From: Vallitalea maricola
Lineage (GTDB): Bacteria > Bacillota > Clostridia > Lachnospirales > Vallitaleaceae
Length of the DNA: 59,808 nucleotides
Direction: 5' to 3'
Assembly (NCBI RefSeq): GCF_036985595.1
Contig: NZ_BTPU01000012.1
Coordinates: forward strand, 1-59,808
Positions within the stretch are counted from its first letter, which is position 1, and each line of letters begins with the position of its first letter. Below, piece by piece: positions 24,156 to 33,523 of the stretch. Both the position numbers and the translations under genes were made by a program. A model generated the notes under the pieces. The model searched no databases, was not told where the DNA came from, and saw only the letters and a program-made list of their open reading frames with translations.

Positions 24156-25847
24156 ATGAATAAAAAAAATATATTAGTGAAGAATAAATCTCTAAAAAAA
24201 ATTATAAAAAGTGATTTTGTTAAGAGTATAAGATTACCTTTGTTATTATTCATTATTGCATTTATATGCATATTAGTGGTTGATGATTTATCGCCCTTTA
24301 GTAGAAATATAAAAGAAAGTGCAGCTATAATTAAAGTTATTTTTATAATTTGTTTTTTTGTGTTCTTATATTCAATGAAATTAGGACATGTTTCTTATAA
24401 AATAGCTAAAGCCAAACAAAAAATACTAAAAGAGTTAAATAGTGGTACTAATAATGTTGATTTAACTATAAAAGATTTTGATTCGATTTTTAAAGATAAT
24501 TATTTTGAAAATGAGTGGAAAAATTATAGTAATTCCTTATTTGTGCATGATGAGGTTAATGAGGATAATATAAAGATTTCTAAAAGTTTTGCGACAAAAG
24601 ATGCTAATGAATTTATCAATGGTTCAGTAGTAGGTTTGAGAGAGAGACTTTCTATTCATAATTATATTCCGCATATTTTTATATCTATCGGTATATTTGG
24701 AACTTTTTATGGGGTAGTAATGGGTTTATCTAACCTAAATCTAGAAGTTCAATCTGAGGAATTAAAATCAGGTATAAATTTTCTTTTACATAATATACAG
24801 TTTTCTTTTAGATCTAGTTTATATGGAATTATTTTTTCAGTAATATATGCGTTAGCGTATAAGTTTGTTATGGCACAGATTAAGGTTATGACATTTAATA
24901 TAGCTTCTGAACTGAATACAAGATTAAGATTTGATGTGGAAATGAGATTATTAAAAGATATAAATGAAAATGTTGAGAAAGCAGAATATAATATGGAAAA
25001 AATAGCATCAGATATTGTAGATAAGATTGGAAGTATTATACAAAAATCAATGGAAACAATGATGAATTCTTATAACGACTCAATAGGGGCAATGTCCAAT
25101 TCGTTGGAAGACAGTGTTTCTAATATTGGAAATGCTTCGGTAGCAAATATTATGAAGCCCCTGGAGAAATTGATTGATGATTTAAATGACCAATTTCAGA
25201 TTAATAAAGAACTTATAAGTGCTATTGGAGAATACAACGTAGAGTTTAAAAAGAACATGACTGAGTATACTGATGTTAGTAAACAATTTAATCAGGGATT
25301 AATTGAGGCAAAAGATAATATAATTAATGTTTCTGAAATAATGACAGCCAGTGTAGAAGATGTAGAAGATTATTCAACAAGAATTAGAAAAGAAAATATG
25401 GAATTTGTTAATAGACTAGTTGATGGAATTAATGACTATCAATCCCAAACAGATGTGTATATTGATAATTTAAATGGAGCTGTTGAAAATGTGGGAATAA
25501 TCAATTCAGATATGTTTAAGACTTTGGATGAAACTAAAATATTTGTATCTGATATAACTTCAAAACAAAAAGAATTAATAAATGTATTTATGGAGTACAA
25601 AAATTTAATCAATGATTTGTCCTCAAATATTAATGAAAGTGTTGTTACATATAATGAAAAAGTGAATACAGGTCTTACAACAATATTTGCTCAATATGAT
25701 GATCATTCAAGTAAAGTATTAGGAAATTTAGATAGTTTAGTTAAAGAATTAAATGAATCAATTGTAGAGATTAATGAGCCAATAATAACTCTTACAGAAT
25801 CAATTAATAAATTATCAGAACAAAGTGAGATGATAGAAAATGTATAA
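24156..25847 (+). CDS. zorA: Zorya anti-phage system protein ZorA (MotA/TolQ/ExbB-type motor)
   Basis: A 563-residue membrane protein. Two hydrophobic helices lie near residues 27-45 and 60-78. The MotA/ExbB core helices are near residues 172-195 (IPHIFISIGIFGTFYGVVMGL) and 220-240 (SSLYGIIFSVIYALAYKFVM). After the core comes a long helical tail of over 300 residues. This tail is the mark of ZorA over flagellar MotA. It would form a five-fold ring around two ZorB chains, using ion flow. ATG 24156 is placed by AGAAAGGTG; a GTG at 24147 lies inside that site. Its 3' end overlaps zorB by eight bases. Confidence 0.9.
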   Translation: MNKKNILVKNKSLKKIIKSDFVKSIRLPLLLFIIAFICILVVDDLSPFSRNIKESAAIIKVIFIICFFVFLYSMKLGHVSYKIAKAKQKILKELNSGTNNVDLTIKDFDSIFKDNYFENEWKNYSNSLFVHDEVNEDNIKISKSFATKDANEFINGSVVGLRERLSIHNYIPHIFISIGIFGTFYGVVMGLSNLNLEVQSEELKSGINFLLHNIQFSFRSSLYGIIFSVIYALAYKFVMAQIKVMTFNIASELNTRLRFDVEMRLLKDINENVEKAEYNMEKIASDIVDKIGSIIQKSMETMMNSYNDSIGAMSNSLEDSVSNIGNASVANIMKPLEKLIDDLNDQFQINKELISAIGEYNVEFKKNMTEYTDVSKQFNQGLIEAKDNIINVSEIMTASVEDVEDYSTRIRKENMEFVNRLVDGINDYQSQTDVYIDNLNGAVENVGIINSDMFKTLDETKIFVSDITSKQKELINVFMEYKNLINDLSSNINESVVTYNEKVNTGLTTIFAQYDDHSSKVLGNLDSLVKELNESIVEINEPIITLTESINKLSEQSEMIENV

Positions 25848-26580
25848 GTATGAACAAGAAGAAGAAATATCTTATTGGTTATCTTTTAGTGATTTAATGG
25901 CTGGATTACTTATCGTTTTTATATTAATTACAGTTATCATGGTATTTGATTTGAGTGAATCAACAGAGGCTTCAGATATAGCTAAAAAAGAATATGAAAA
26001 TATGCACGAAGAATTGAAATCTACAAAAGATAGATTAGATAATATAACCTCAATTAATGATAAAATTATTGTTTTACTAAAAAAAGAACTTGGTGACACA
26101 GTAGAAATCAATGAGGACACAGGAGCAATATCACTTAAAAGTGATTTACTATTTGATTCGGGGAAAAGTACTCTTAAAAAAGCAGGTAGAGAGTTCATTA
26201 AAATTAATATGCCAGCATTTTTTAAAGTTTTACTTAGTGATAAAGATATAAAAGATAACATTAATGCGATAATTATTCATGGTTTTACAGATGATGCTGG
26301 GAATTATGACTCAGGATTAAAGCTGAGTCAAGATAGAGCGAGAACTGTTTTTCAATATATTCTTTATGAGCCAACTTTTGCTGAGTATGCAGAGGATTTG
26401 AAGGAATTAGTTGTACTATCTGGAGTGAGTGAGACAAGGCTACTTGAAAAAGAAGAAGAAGAATCTATGGAATCGTGGAGAGCGAGAAATAGAAGAGTTG
26501 AATTTCAATTTGAATTAAAGTTTAGAGAGATTTTTGAAACTATTAAGGAACAGCTTGAAGGTGATAATGATGAAAATTAA
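25840..26580 (+). CDS. zorB: Zorya protein ZorB (MotB-type, OmpA-like domain)
   Basis: A 246-residue partner of ZorA. One membrane helix spans residues 13-37 (SYWLSFSDLMAGLLIVFILI), with the conserved ion-binding Asp18 as in MotB plug regions. The C-terminal part is an OmpA-like wall-binding domain: LLFDSGKSTLKKAGREF, then HGFTDDAGNYDSGLKLSQDRA, then ARNRRVEFQF. It would hold the motor to the cell wall. The gene overlaps zorA by eight bases and zorC by eleven, a tight operon. Confidence 0.92.
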   Translation: MYKYEQEEEISYWLSFSDLMAGLLIVFILITVIMVFDLSESTEASDIAKKEYENMHEELKSTKDRLDNITSINDKIIVLLKKELGDTVEINEDTGAISLKSDLLFDSGKSTLKKAGREFIKINMPAFFKVLLSDKDIKDNINAIIIHGFTDDAGNYDSGLKLSQDRARTVFQYILYEPTFAEYAEDLKELVVLSGVSETRLLEKEEEESMESWRARNRRVEFQFELKFREIFETIKEQLEGDNDEN

Positions 26581-27754
26581 TTTGAATATAATTGACTTTA
26601 GCATATTACAGCCTAATAAGTTAAAAATTCTTAGTGAAGAAATTGAAAAAAACCCCTATAAATTAGAGAATATTAATTATAGTATAGAAAAATTAATTGA
26701 AAAGATAAGAAAGAAAAGAAAACTGACTTACAGAGAACATTTAGTAGCTATACAAGCTATAGATCAAATAGTAGAAAACAATGTTATAAATGAATATAAA
26801 AAGATATTAAGTGATTATCAAAAATTACTTAATAATAGAAAATCAATAATTTTATTAAATACCGTAATGAAAACTTTATTTCCTAATTACTATAATAGAT
26901 ATTATTTAGAAATAATTAATATGGTAATAAATTCAAGTAGTAACGAAGGTAGATATACTAAATACAAAGAAAGATTTGATAATGGGTGGAGTAGGGCAAT
27001 AGATAAAATGAATAGAGAACTTGAAAATAGTACATTCAAGAGAGTATATAATAATGTGTTTCCAAATATATCAATATCCAATAATAACAAGTTTGTTTGT
27101 GAATGGATATATAGATATGCAATTAAAAATAAATTTAATGAAAATGTATGTTTATTAATCATTGATTATTTTGATGAATTGAATGATTACATATCAATAG
27201 CTATTCTAGATGAATATCTATTATCGTTATATAGCCAAATTAATAATTTTGAATATCTAGAAAAATATCATCATAAATTACTTGGAAAGATGTATGTTAG
27301 ATTCAAAGAGCCTGATAATACAGCTGTTTGGAGTAACTTTAATAGTAAGGCAATTGAGGTTTATAATAGATGGTTACTGTTAAATAAGTTGTTAAATTAT
27401 TTTGAAAATCTATCAATAAAACGAGAAGAGCGTTTGGCTTTTTGGGAAGATTATTTTAGATATTTTACAAATATTGAATTTTATAATGAGTACGATTCAG
27501 CATTAATTATTGAAACTGAAAATCATACATTTGTTGAATTTGGTGGAGCAAATGGTGGTGCAACATTTTATTATGATAAATCAGTTCTAAATATTGAAAT
27601 AATAAAAAATGAAAGAAAAAAATGGCATAGAACTTTAATGATTAGCAGAGTATTAAAGAATGTGGATATTGCAAACAATAGAATGATTCATAGTGGATAT
27701 TGGCAGAACAAATATCATAATTATATGAAACAGATTGGTTATGTAAGGAGGTAA
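26570..27754 (+). CDS. zorC: Zorya protein ZorC (EH-signature family)
   Basis: A 394-residue soluble protein, mostly helical. Position between ZorB and the SNF2-type ZorD, length and the conserved C-terminal block fit the EH_Signature family of type I Zorya systems. That block is VEFGGANGGATFYYD, then KKWHRTLMISRVL, then HSGYWQNKYHNYM. ZorC is reported to bind DNA and work with ZorD once the motor signals phage entry. ATG at 26570 was chosen for its GAAGGTG; 26567 is equal in merit. It overlaps the zorB stop and sits two bases ahead of zorD. Confidence 0.85.
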   Translation: MKINLNIIDFSILQPNKLKILSEEIEKNPYKLENINYSIEKLIEKIRKKRKLTYREHLVAIQAIDQIVENNVINEYKKILSDYQKLLNNRKSIILLNTVMKTLFPNYYNRYYLEIINMVINSSSNEGRYTKYKERFDNGWSRAIDKMNRELENSTFKRVYNNVFPNISISNNNKFVCEWIYRYAIKNKFNENVCLLIIDYFDELNDYISIAILDEYLLSLYSQINNFEYLEKYHHKLLGKMYVRFKEPDNTAVWSNFNSKAIEVYNRWLLLNKLLNYFENLSIKREERLAFWEDYFRYFTNIEFYNEYDSALIIETENHTFVEFGGANGGATFYYDKSVLNIEIIKNERKKWHRTLMISRVLKNVDIANNRMIHSGYWQNKYHNYMKQIGYVRR

Positions 27755-27756
27755 TT

Positions 27757-30700
27757 ATGTCTTTATTTTGGAAAAGTAAAAGCACAAAAGAGTTAATATA
27801 TAGATTAGATGCTGAAGGTTTTATTTTATGCTATGATAATGGCGTTGGAATAAATAATGAAAGTGAATTATCTTATAAGATAAAGAGTATTCTAGCTAAT
27901 AAGAATTATATATATTCCTCAGAAGGAGAATATCTTATTCCATATGATCAAATATATGATTTTTATTATCAAGATAGCAAAAATGATATTTTTGAAAATA
28001 ATTTGATGGAACGAGAATTTATAGACGATTACAAAGCCTTCCAATTCCCAGAATTATTTAGAGGGTACATAAAGTTTGAAAATAGAGGAAATTATTCAAT
28101 CGATAAGGAAGTTATTTATGATTATAGTTTTTGGAAAGATGGTAAACAATTAGAGTGGAATAAATTAAGTGGGAATGTTTTAACGTCAGGAAGGATTTCT
28201 TTTGTTTTACCTAAAGAAATTTATGAAATTGTTAAGATCGTAAAAAATTTTAATACTAATTCAGAGAAACGAATTTCTCTATATGAACAATATTCTTTAT
28301 TGACTAAATTAAAGGAAGAATTAAATCATGTACCTATGACCTTAAATAGAAGATTGAGAACTATAGAACAACCATTATTAATTGATGAAATAAAATTAGG
28401 TATGAAAGAGATAGGTGATGGATTTTTTATTGCACCTAAAGTGTATGCTGATGAAGAGAGGCAAGAAGAATTTGAAAAAACATTTAGTTCACAAGGGGCA
28501 AATAACGCTTATATTATTAAAAATAAACGTGTTGTTTTTAAGAATGAAAATACATTAAATCAAATTCATGAAGATTGTAATGTAAGCATAGAAGATATGC
28601 ATAAAATTCTAAACGAAGAGCACAAATTGAATTATGTTGAAGGAATTGATATGGAAGATATCTTCAGTCCGAGGGTTAAGGGTATTGGATATTTATCATT
28701 AGGAAAGCTAATTTCTTCGTCAAAGGGAGAAGAGAATTGGTTTGATTCAAATGATTATTTACCAATATATAGAGATGATGTAGGTGAAGAAATTCAATTT
28801 ACACCGGATGATGTACAACATTTGGAAGAGGTGCTTACTCAAGAAGGTAATATTCTAAAGATCAAAAATAATTATACAGATAAAATAATTCTAGCAGGAC
28901 GAGAGCAGATAGAAGATATTGTAGATAGAATAAAAAATGCAGAGGTTAAAGTACAAGATATTAAGTCTTTAACTCTATTAGAAGCTTTTGAAATAGAAGT
29001 AATTAATAATTCTACTAATAGTTATTTTGAAATTGCAGGTAAATATGTTAATAACTATGATGACATAATTAGTGAAATAAAAGAACAAAAACAACTGTTA
29101 GAAACAGATGATAAAGATAGTAAAGAGAACAAAAATAAAAAAATAGGGTTGTTAATTTACGATAATCAAGAAGTTAAAGAATATGAAGAAGTATCAGATG
29201 AGGATAAATACATAAAAGATTATAGACCATCAACATTTATAAAAAAGGAACTTTTTAAACATCAAAAAGCTGGAGTGGCAAAAATGATGTCATTATATAA
29301 TAAGGATGAAAGGAATGGAATATTATTAGCTGACGATATGGGCTTGGGAAAAACATTACAAATTATAACTTTGATGGCATTAATAATAGAACATGATAAG
29401 TCGGCTAGATTTTTAATTGTTGCACCTAAGATGCTGTTGCAAAATTGGAAAGATGAGATTTCTAATTTTGTAGTTGAGGAAGTGTTTAAAGAAAAAGTTA
29501 TACAAGGGCGAATTGCTAATACAATTGAAGAAGAAAGGATAAAATTAAAAGATATAGCTCAATATAATTTAGTTATAACTACTTATGAAAGTCTTTACAT
29601 TAATCATATTTTATTTGGAAAAAATGAATGGGCTGTTATGGTGTGTGATGAAATCCAAAAAGCAAAAAATTCAAAAACTCAGATAGGGTATGCAATAAAG
29701 ACTCAAAATGCTCTATTTAAGGTAGCATGTACTGCAACACCTATAGAAAACTCTACAGAAGATTTATGGAATATTTTAGATTTTTGTAAGCCAGGATTAT
29801 TGGGAACGCAAAATGATTTTAAAAAGTCACTAAAAAATAACAGTACTAATGATGTACTAAACAAACAACAAATAGAATATGACATAGCAAATAAGTTAGA
29901 TAATTATGTTATTAGGCGAAATAAAGATATTATAAAAAATAAACTGCCTAATAAAAAAATCATATTGCAGAAAATAAAGGCAAGTAATTTTGAAAGAAAA
30001 TGTATAAAAGAGGTATTAGATAAAAGATTAGAAGGGGAGTCACCACTAGTATTGGTAAATCAGTTAATTAGCATATGTGCCCATCCACTTTTATATAAGA
30101 AAGAAATAGTATCATCAATAGATAAAATTATTAACAGTTCATCTAAAATGATATATTTAAAAGCTGTTTTAAATGAGATAAAAAATAAAGATGAAAAAGT
30201 ATTAATATTTGCAGATTGGTATAAAATTCAAGAATTTATTATTAATGCTTGTCAAAAATGGTTTGGAATAACACCGTTAATTATTAATGGAAAAACTACT
30301 GAGGGGAAAAGACAAAGTTCATTAGATCTATTTAAAAAATCTATAGGATTTGATGTCATTATTCTATCTACTGAGGTTGCAGGTGTTGGATTAACAATTA
30401 CAGAGGCTAATAATGTTATTCACTATTTAAGAAAATGGAACCCAGCTAAAGAAAATCAAGCAACTGATCGTGTGTATAGAATTGGTCAACTAAGAGATGT
30501 GAATGTGTATATTCCTGTGATTACATATAATGAAGAAGGTAAAGAAACATATTATGATATGGAATCTTATATAGAATCATATATTAATTTATCTACTAAA
30601 GGGTTAAGTCCGGATGAAAAATTAAATGCACTTTTAGTTAAAAAAAATAAACTACTGAAAGATTTTTTCTTTGCTGTAAGTAAAGATGATACAACTATTG

Positions 30701-31173
30701 ATTTTAAAAATGAATGGGATTTTGATGAAGGCATAACAGATAAAGTAATTAACATATATAAATTTAATTCAATGCAACTAACTGACCAGAAAAAAGTTAT
30801 TGGAACAATATTTAGTAGAAAGGGATATATAGTAAATGTTATTGAAAATATCAATGGTTATGATGTTGATATTATTTTATATAAAAATAATAAATATAAG
30901 TTGATATCATTACATGATAATGGCGTTGATGATTTAATAAATAGAAAAAAAATATTAACATCATTTTATAATGAAATCAATATAGAAGAATTAATTATAA
31001 TTGAAAAAGAGTCACAAATAAATGATACACCAATTAATGTTTTAACTCAAAAGAAACTTGAAAAAGAATTGGAGAAATGGTGTTTGACATATAAAGATAT
31101 TGAGTCAATAAAAATATATAATAAAACATCTGATGATATTATTAATAAAGATGATAAGATTCAAGTAATTTAA
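27757..31173 (+). CDS. zorD: Zorya protein ZorD (SNF2-family helicase)
   Basis: A 1138-residue protein. The first ~490 residues are a ZorD-type region. The SNF2 ATPase starts near residue 500 (LFKHQKAGVAKMM), with Walker A DDMGLGKT at 526-533 and the DExx-type motif DEIQ at 631-634. The second helicase half has TEVAGVGLTITEANNVI and the arginine-finger motif QATDRVYRIGQ with Arg905 and Arg908. The tail (about 1010-1138) has an Mrr-nuclease-like pattern GYDVDIILYK near 1034-1043, but the expected Q-x-K step reads S-L-H (1051-1053), so nuclease activity of that domain is doubtful. AAGGAGG precedes the ATG. Confidence 0.92.
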   Translation: MSLFWKSKSTKELIYRLDAEGFILCYDNGVGINNESELSYKIKSILANKNYIYSSEGEYLIPYDQIYDFYYQDSKNDIFENNLMEREFIDDYKAFQFPELFRGYIKFENRGNYSIDKEVIYDYSFWKDGKQLEWNKLSGNVLTSGRISFVLPKEIYEIVKIVKNFNTNSEKRISLYEQYSLLTKLKEELNHVPMTLNRRLRTIEQPLLIDEIKLGMKEIGDGFFIAPKVYADEERQEEFEKTFSSQGANNAYIIKNKRVVFKNENTLNQIHEDCNVSIEDMHKILNEEHKLNYVEGIDMEDIFSPRVKGIGYLSLGKLISSSKGEENWFDSNDYLPIYRDDVGEEIQFTPDDVQHLEEVLTQEGNILKIKNNYTDKIILAGREQIEDIVDRIKNAEVKVQDIKSLTLLEAFEIEVINNSTNSYFEIAGKYVNNYDDIISEIKEQKQLLETDDKDSKENKNKKIGLLIYDNQEVKEYEEVSDEDKYIKDYRPSTFIKKELFKHQKAGVAKMMSLYNKDERNGILLADDMGLGKTLQIITLMALIIEHDKSARFLIVAPKMLLQNWKDEISNFVVEEVFKEKVIQGRIANTIEEERIKLKDIAQYNLVITTYESLYINHILFGKNEWAVMVCDEIQKAKNSKTQIGYAIKTQNALFKVACTATPIENSTEDLWNILDFCKPGLLGTQNDFKKSLKNNSTNDVLNKQQIEYDIANKLDNYVIRRNKDIIKNKLPNKKIILQKIKASNFERKCIKEVLDKRLEGESPLVLVNQLISICAHPLLYKKEIVSSIDKIINSSSKMIYLKAVLNEIKNKDEKVLIFADWYKIQEFIINACQKWFGITPLIINGKTTEGKRQSSLDLFKKSIGFDVIILSTEVAGVGLTITEANNVIHYLRKWNPAKENQATDRVYRIGQLRDVNVYIPVITYNEEGKETYYDMESYIESYINLSTKGLSPDEKLNALLVKKNKLLKDFFFAVSKDDTTIDFKNEWDFDEGITDKVINIYKFNSMQLTDQKKVIGTIFSRKGYIVNVIENINGYDVDIILYKNNKYKLISLHDNGVDDLINRKKILTSFYNEINIEELIIIEKESQINDTPINVLTQKKLEKELEKWCLTYKDIESIKIYNKTSDDIINKDDKIQVI

Positions 31174-31195
31174 TTAAATTATTAAGGAGCTCTTT

Positions 31196-32226
31196 ATGGA
31201 TGGTCAGTATATTGAAAAATTAAAAACAGGTGGAGAAATAATCATTAGTAATAAGGATTGGTATTAAAATATTATTTTCGAGGTAAAGATATAAGACTTT
31301 ATGGATTATTTGTTAAGATACCCGGTAAGCAAATAGACTCATATATATCTGCTTGGAGAAATAATTTTGATAAATATATAGAGATGAAAAAGATTATGCT
31401 ACAGGGAGAGAATTATCAAATAAATGGAGAAGGGTATGAAAATTCATTTCGGGGCTATTGAAGGAGTATGCTTGCGTTCATGTCATTTACCTATAAATAC
31501 ACAAGAACAATTAACGTGTTTACTAGAAGACTATGAAAATGCTAAAATTATTGCATATAAGATGAGTATGATATTAGATTCATTTACTAAAATAGATAAA
31601 GTATTAGATGAGAAAAATACTATAATAAAAGATAAAGACATAAAAACTAATGAGTCATGTAATAATAGAAATGAAATTTGTAATGTATATATATTGAAAG
31701 CACTGAAGTGCAAAAATACTTCGATAAATTAAAATTAGACTATATTAATATGAATTTATATACTAATGGATTAATAGATGAACCAGATATCATAAATAAA
31801 AGATTAACAGGTTTTTATCATATTAAAAATAAGGCTTATATAAGTATAAAGGATAATATACCAATTAAATCAACTTTTGAGCCTAAAGATATAACTAGAA
31901 CTAAACCTTCGGATAATTTTAGAGATATTAAGCAATATTATTCAAAGATTTTTAAGTCCAATATGAGTGTGAGAGAATTAATTTATCTATATATCAGAAA
32001 TACAAAAGTAGAAAATCTGTATAATAAAGTTAGACTCACATATTTAAGAATGTATATGTTTAATAAAAAGATTACAGAAAACAAATTGGAAATAGAGCAA
32101 ATGGAACATTGTATTAATGAGTATTTAAGAGATAAAAACTTAAATAGACATGAACAATATGTTGATTTAGTAAATTGTTTGAAAAATAAGTTAGCTAATG
32201 ACATGCATAATAAATCAATTAGTTAA
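31196..32226 (+). pseudogene. Decayed gene after zorD, broken into at least four frames
   Basis: An open frame that begins ATG at 31196 stops after 23 codons at a TAA near 31265. The text then resumes in other frames: to about 31430 (RLYGLFVKIPGKQIDSYISAW), then from about 31424 (KGMKIHFGAIEGVCLRSCHLP) to 31732, then from 31708 (KYFDKLKLDYINMNLYTNG) to 32226. Each break reads smoothly if one or two bases are restored. The original would be about 340 residues. The family is not recognised. Alternatively, the last segment (172 codons) may be a separate gene. It follows zorD by 22 bases, with AAGGAGCTC before it. Confidence 0.6.
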
Positions 32227-32650
32227 TTTATAAGTCAAGAACGTATAGAGAAAGGGAGTAACCAATGAACAATAATCTAGGAAAATTAAATTACATAGAA
32301 AATCTAAGAGGAATATGGAACAACGAAGCAAGTGATTTTACACCTTGATTTGCTGAAAATATAGACATTTTGGGCGAAGCATTAGGAATCAAGAAGTATT
32401 GTTATTAATGATATTACAGAAAGTAAAATTTTAGAATTAATGAATAAAATGTACAGAGATTCGTTACAAGATCTAGAGAAAATATTAGAAGCAGCTATGG
32501 AAACGTTAGAATGATCGTGGTTTGTATAATAGAGTAAAAAAACTATTCTATACTTATATTATATCATTAATACATAGGAAAAAACAGACTTACATAATTC
32601 ATAATATTCTTATATAATAACCTTATTCTATATTTGAAGGGAGTAAGTAC
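32227..32650. other. Region of gene decay and promoter of the SagB gene
   Basis: It holds the remnant gene at 32265-32514 and an AT-rich stretch. ATTTGAAGGGAG at 32631-32643 is the ribosome site of the SagB-type gene. Confidence 0.5.
32265..32514 (+). pseudogene. Remnant of a DUF4268/PD-(D/E)XK-type gene, fused to the tail of another reading frame
   Basis: With GGGAG before it, the ATG at 32265 opens a frame whose 28th codon is TGA (32346-32348), where family members have Trp (DFTPW-type motif, here DFTP-stop). The text after it, FAENIDILGEALGI, fits the N-terminus of nuclease-like DUF4268 proteins. After about 45 codons it breaks off. A different frame then reads on as an unrelated C-terminal helix (ELMNKMYRDSLQDLEKILEA) to a TGA at 32512. 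So the locus has a nonsense mutation and an internal deletion or join near 32385. Confidence 0.6.
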
Positions 32651-33511
32651 ATGAATAGCTATGAATTAAATCGCAATTTTATGAAATCTTCGTTAGATGA
32701 TTATGACTTATCAGCTACAGCTGATCTTGCAAAAGGGGAACCACAACCAGATATACAGAAACCTATTAATGAGAACTCAAAGGTTATAGAGTTACCTCAA
32801 ATTACTTTAGAATCTGTACCAAAAGCAGATTATTATGAACTTATTGCAAGTAGACTAAGTAGGAGAGCATATTCAGAAATTCCAATCTCACTAAAAGATT
32901 TATCATTTTTACTATGGTGTACTCAAGGTGTTAAAAAAGTTATAGGTGGTTATAGGAGGCTTATTAAAGATGGTTCGGGAAGAAACTATCTTCGTTATGT
33001 TGCATCAGGAGGTTGTATTAATCCTTTTGATACATATTTAGTAGTGAATAATGTACAAGAAGTTGAACAAGGAGTATGGAAGTATTTACCTCTAACTCAT
33101 CAGTTAGTATTTGAAAAGGAAATTGACAATATGTCAGAAAAAATATCAAAGGTTTTTACAAATAAAAGTCAAAATCAAAGTTATACATCTAAAGCAGGAG
33201 TAATATTTTTTTGGGTATGTGTTCCATATAGAGGTGAATGGAGATATAAAGAAACAGCACATAAAACAATGTTATTAGACCTTGGACATATATCACATCA
33301 GTTATATTTGGCTACAGAAGTAATAAACTGTGGTTGTTGTGCAATTGGAGGTTATTATCAAGATAAGGCTGATTCATTAATTGGAGTAGATGGAGAAAAA
33401 GAGTTTACATCTTTATGCGCAACGGTTGGACATATAATAGATTCAGAAAAAAATTGGATTGATAGATACCCAGATGCACGAATAAATCCAGATTATTATA
33501 AATTAAAGTGA
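32651..33511 (+). CDS. SagB/ThcOx-type flavin oxidoreductase
   Basis: A 286-residue nitroreductase-fold protein of the SagB/ThcOx group. The group usually oxidises azolines in peptide natural products with FMN, though many members stand alone and have other or unknown roles. Visible signatures are SRLSRRAYSEIPISLKDLSFLLWCTQG near residues 66-93, RYVASGGCINPFDTYLVV near 115-130, and LGHISHQLYLATEVINCGCCAIGGYYQDK near 214-240. No YcaO, SagC or precursor peptide gene is present. A GGGAG precedes the ATG. A DUF2691 gene follows by 12 bases. Confidence 0.88.
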   Translation: MNSYELNRNFMKSSLDDYDLSATADLAKGEPQPDIQKPINENSKVIELPQITLESVPKADYYELIASRLSRRAYSEIPISLKDLSFLLWCTQGVKKVIGGYRRLIKDGSGRNYLRYVASGGCINPFDTYLVVNNVQEVEQGVWKYLPLTHQLVFEKEIDNMSEKISKVFTNKSQNQSYTSKAGVIFFWVCVPYRGEWRYKETAHKTMLLDLGHISHQLYLATEVINCGCCAIGGYYQDKADSLIGVDGEKEFTSLCATVGHIIDSEKNWIDRYPDARINPDYYKLK

Positions 33512-33523
33512 AAGGAAATTACT

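Noticed and set aside
24156..26580. Flagellar stator genes motA/motB
   Set aside because: The long helical tail of the first protein, the OmpA-type second protein and the following ZorC/ZorD genes make Zorya the better call; no flagellar genes are present.
31196..31267. A separate 23-codon gene after zorD
   Set aside because: It reads smoothly into the next frame if the stop is bypassed, so it is better seen as the start of the decayed gene.
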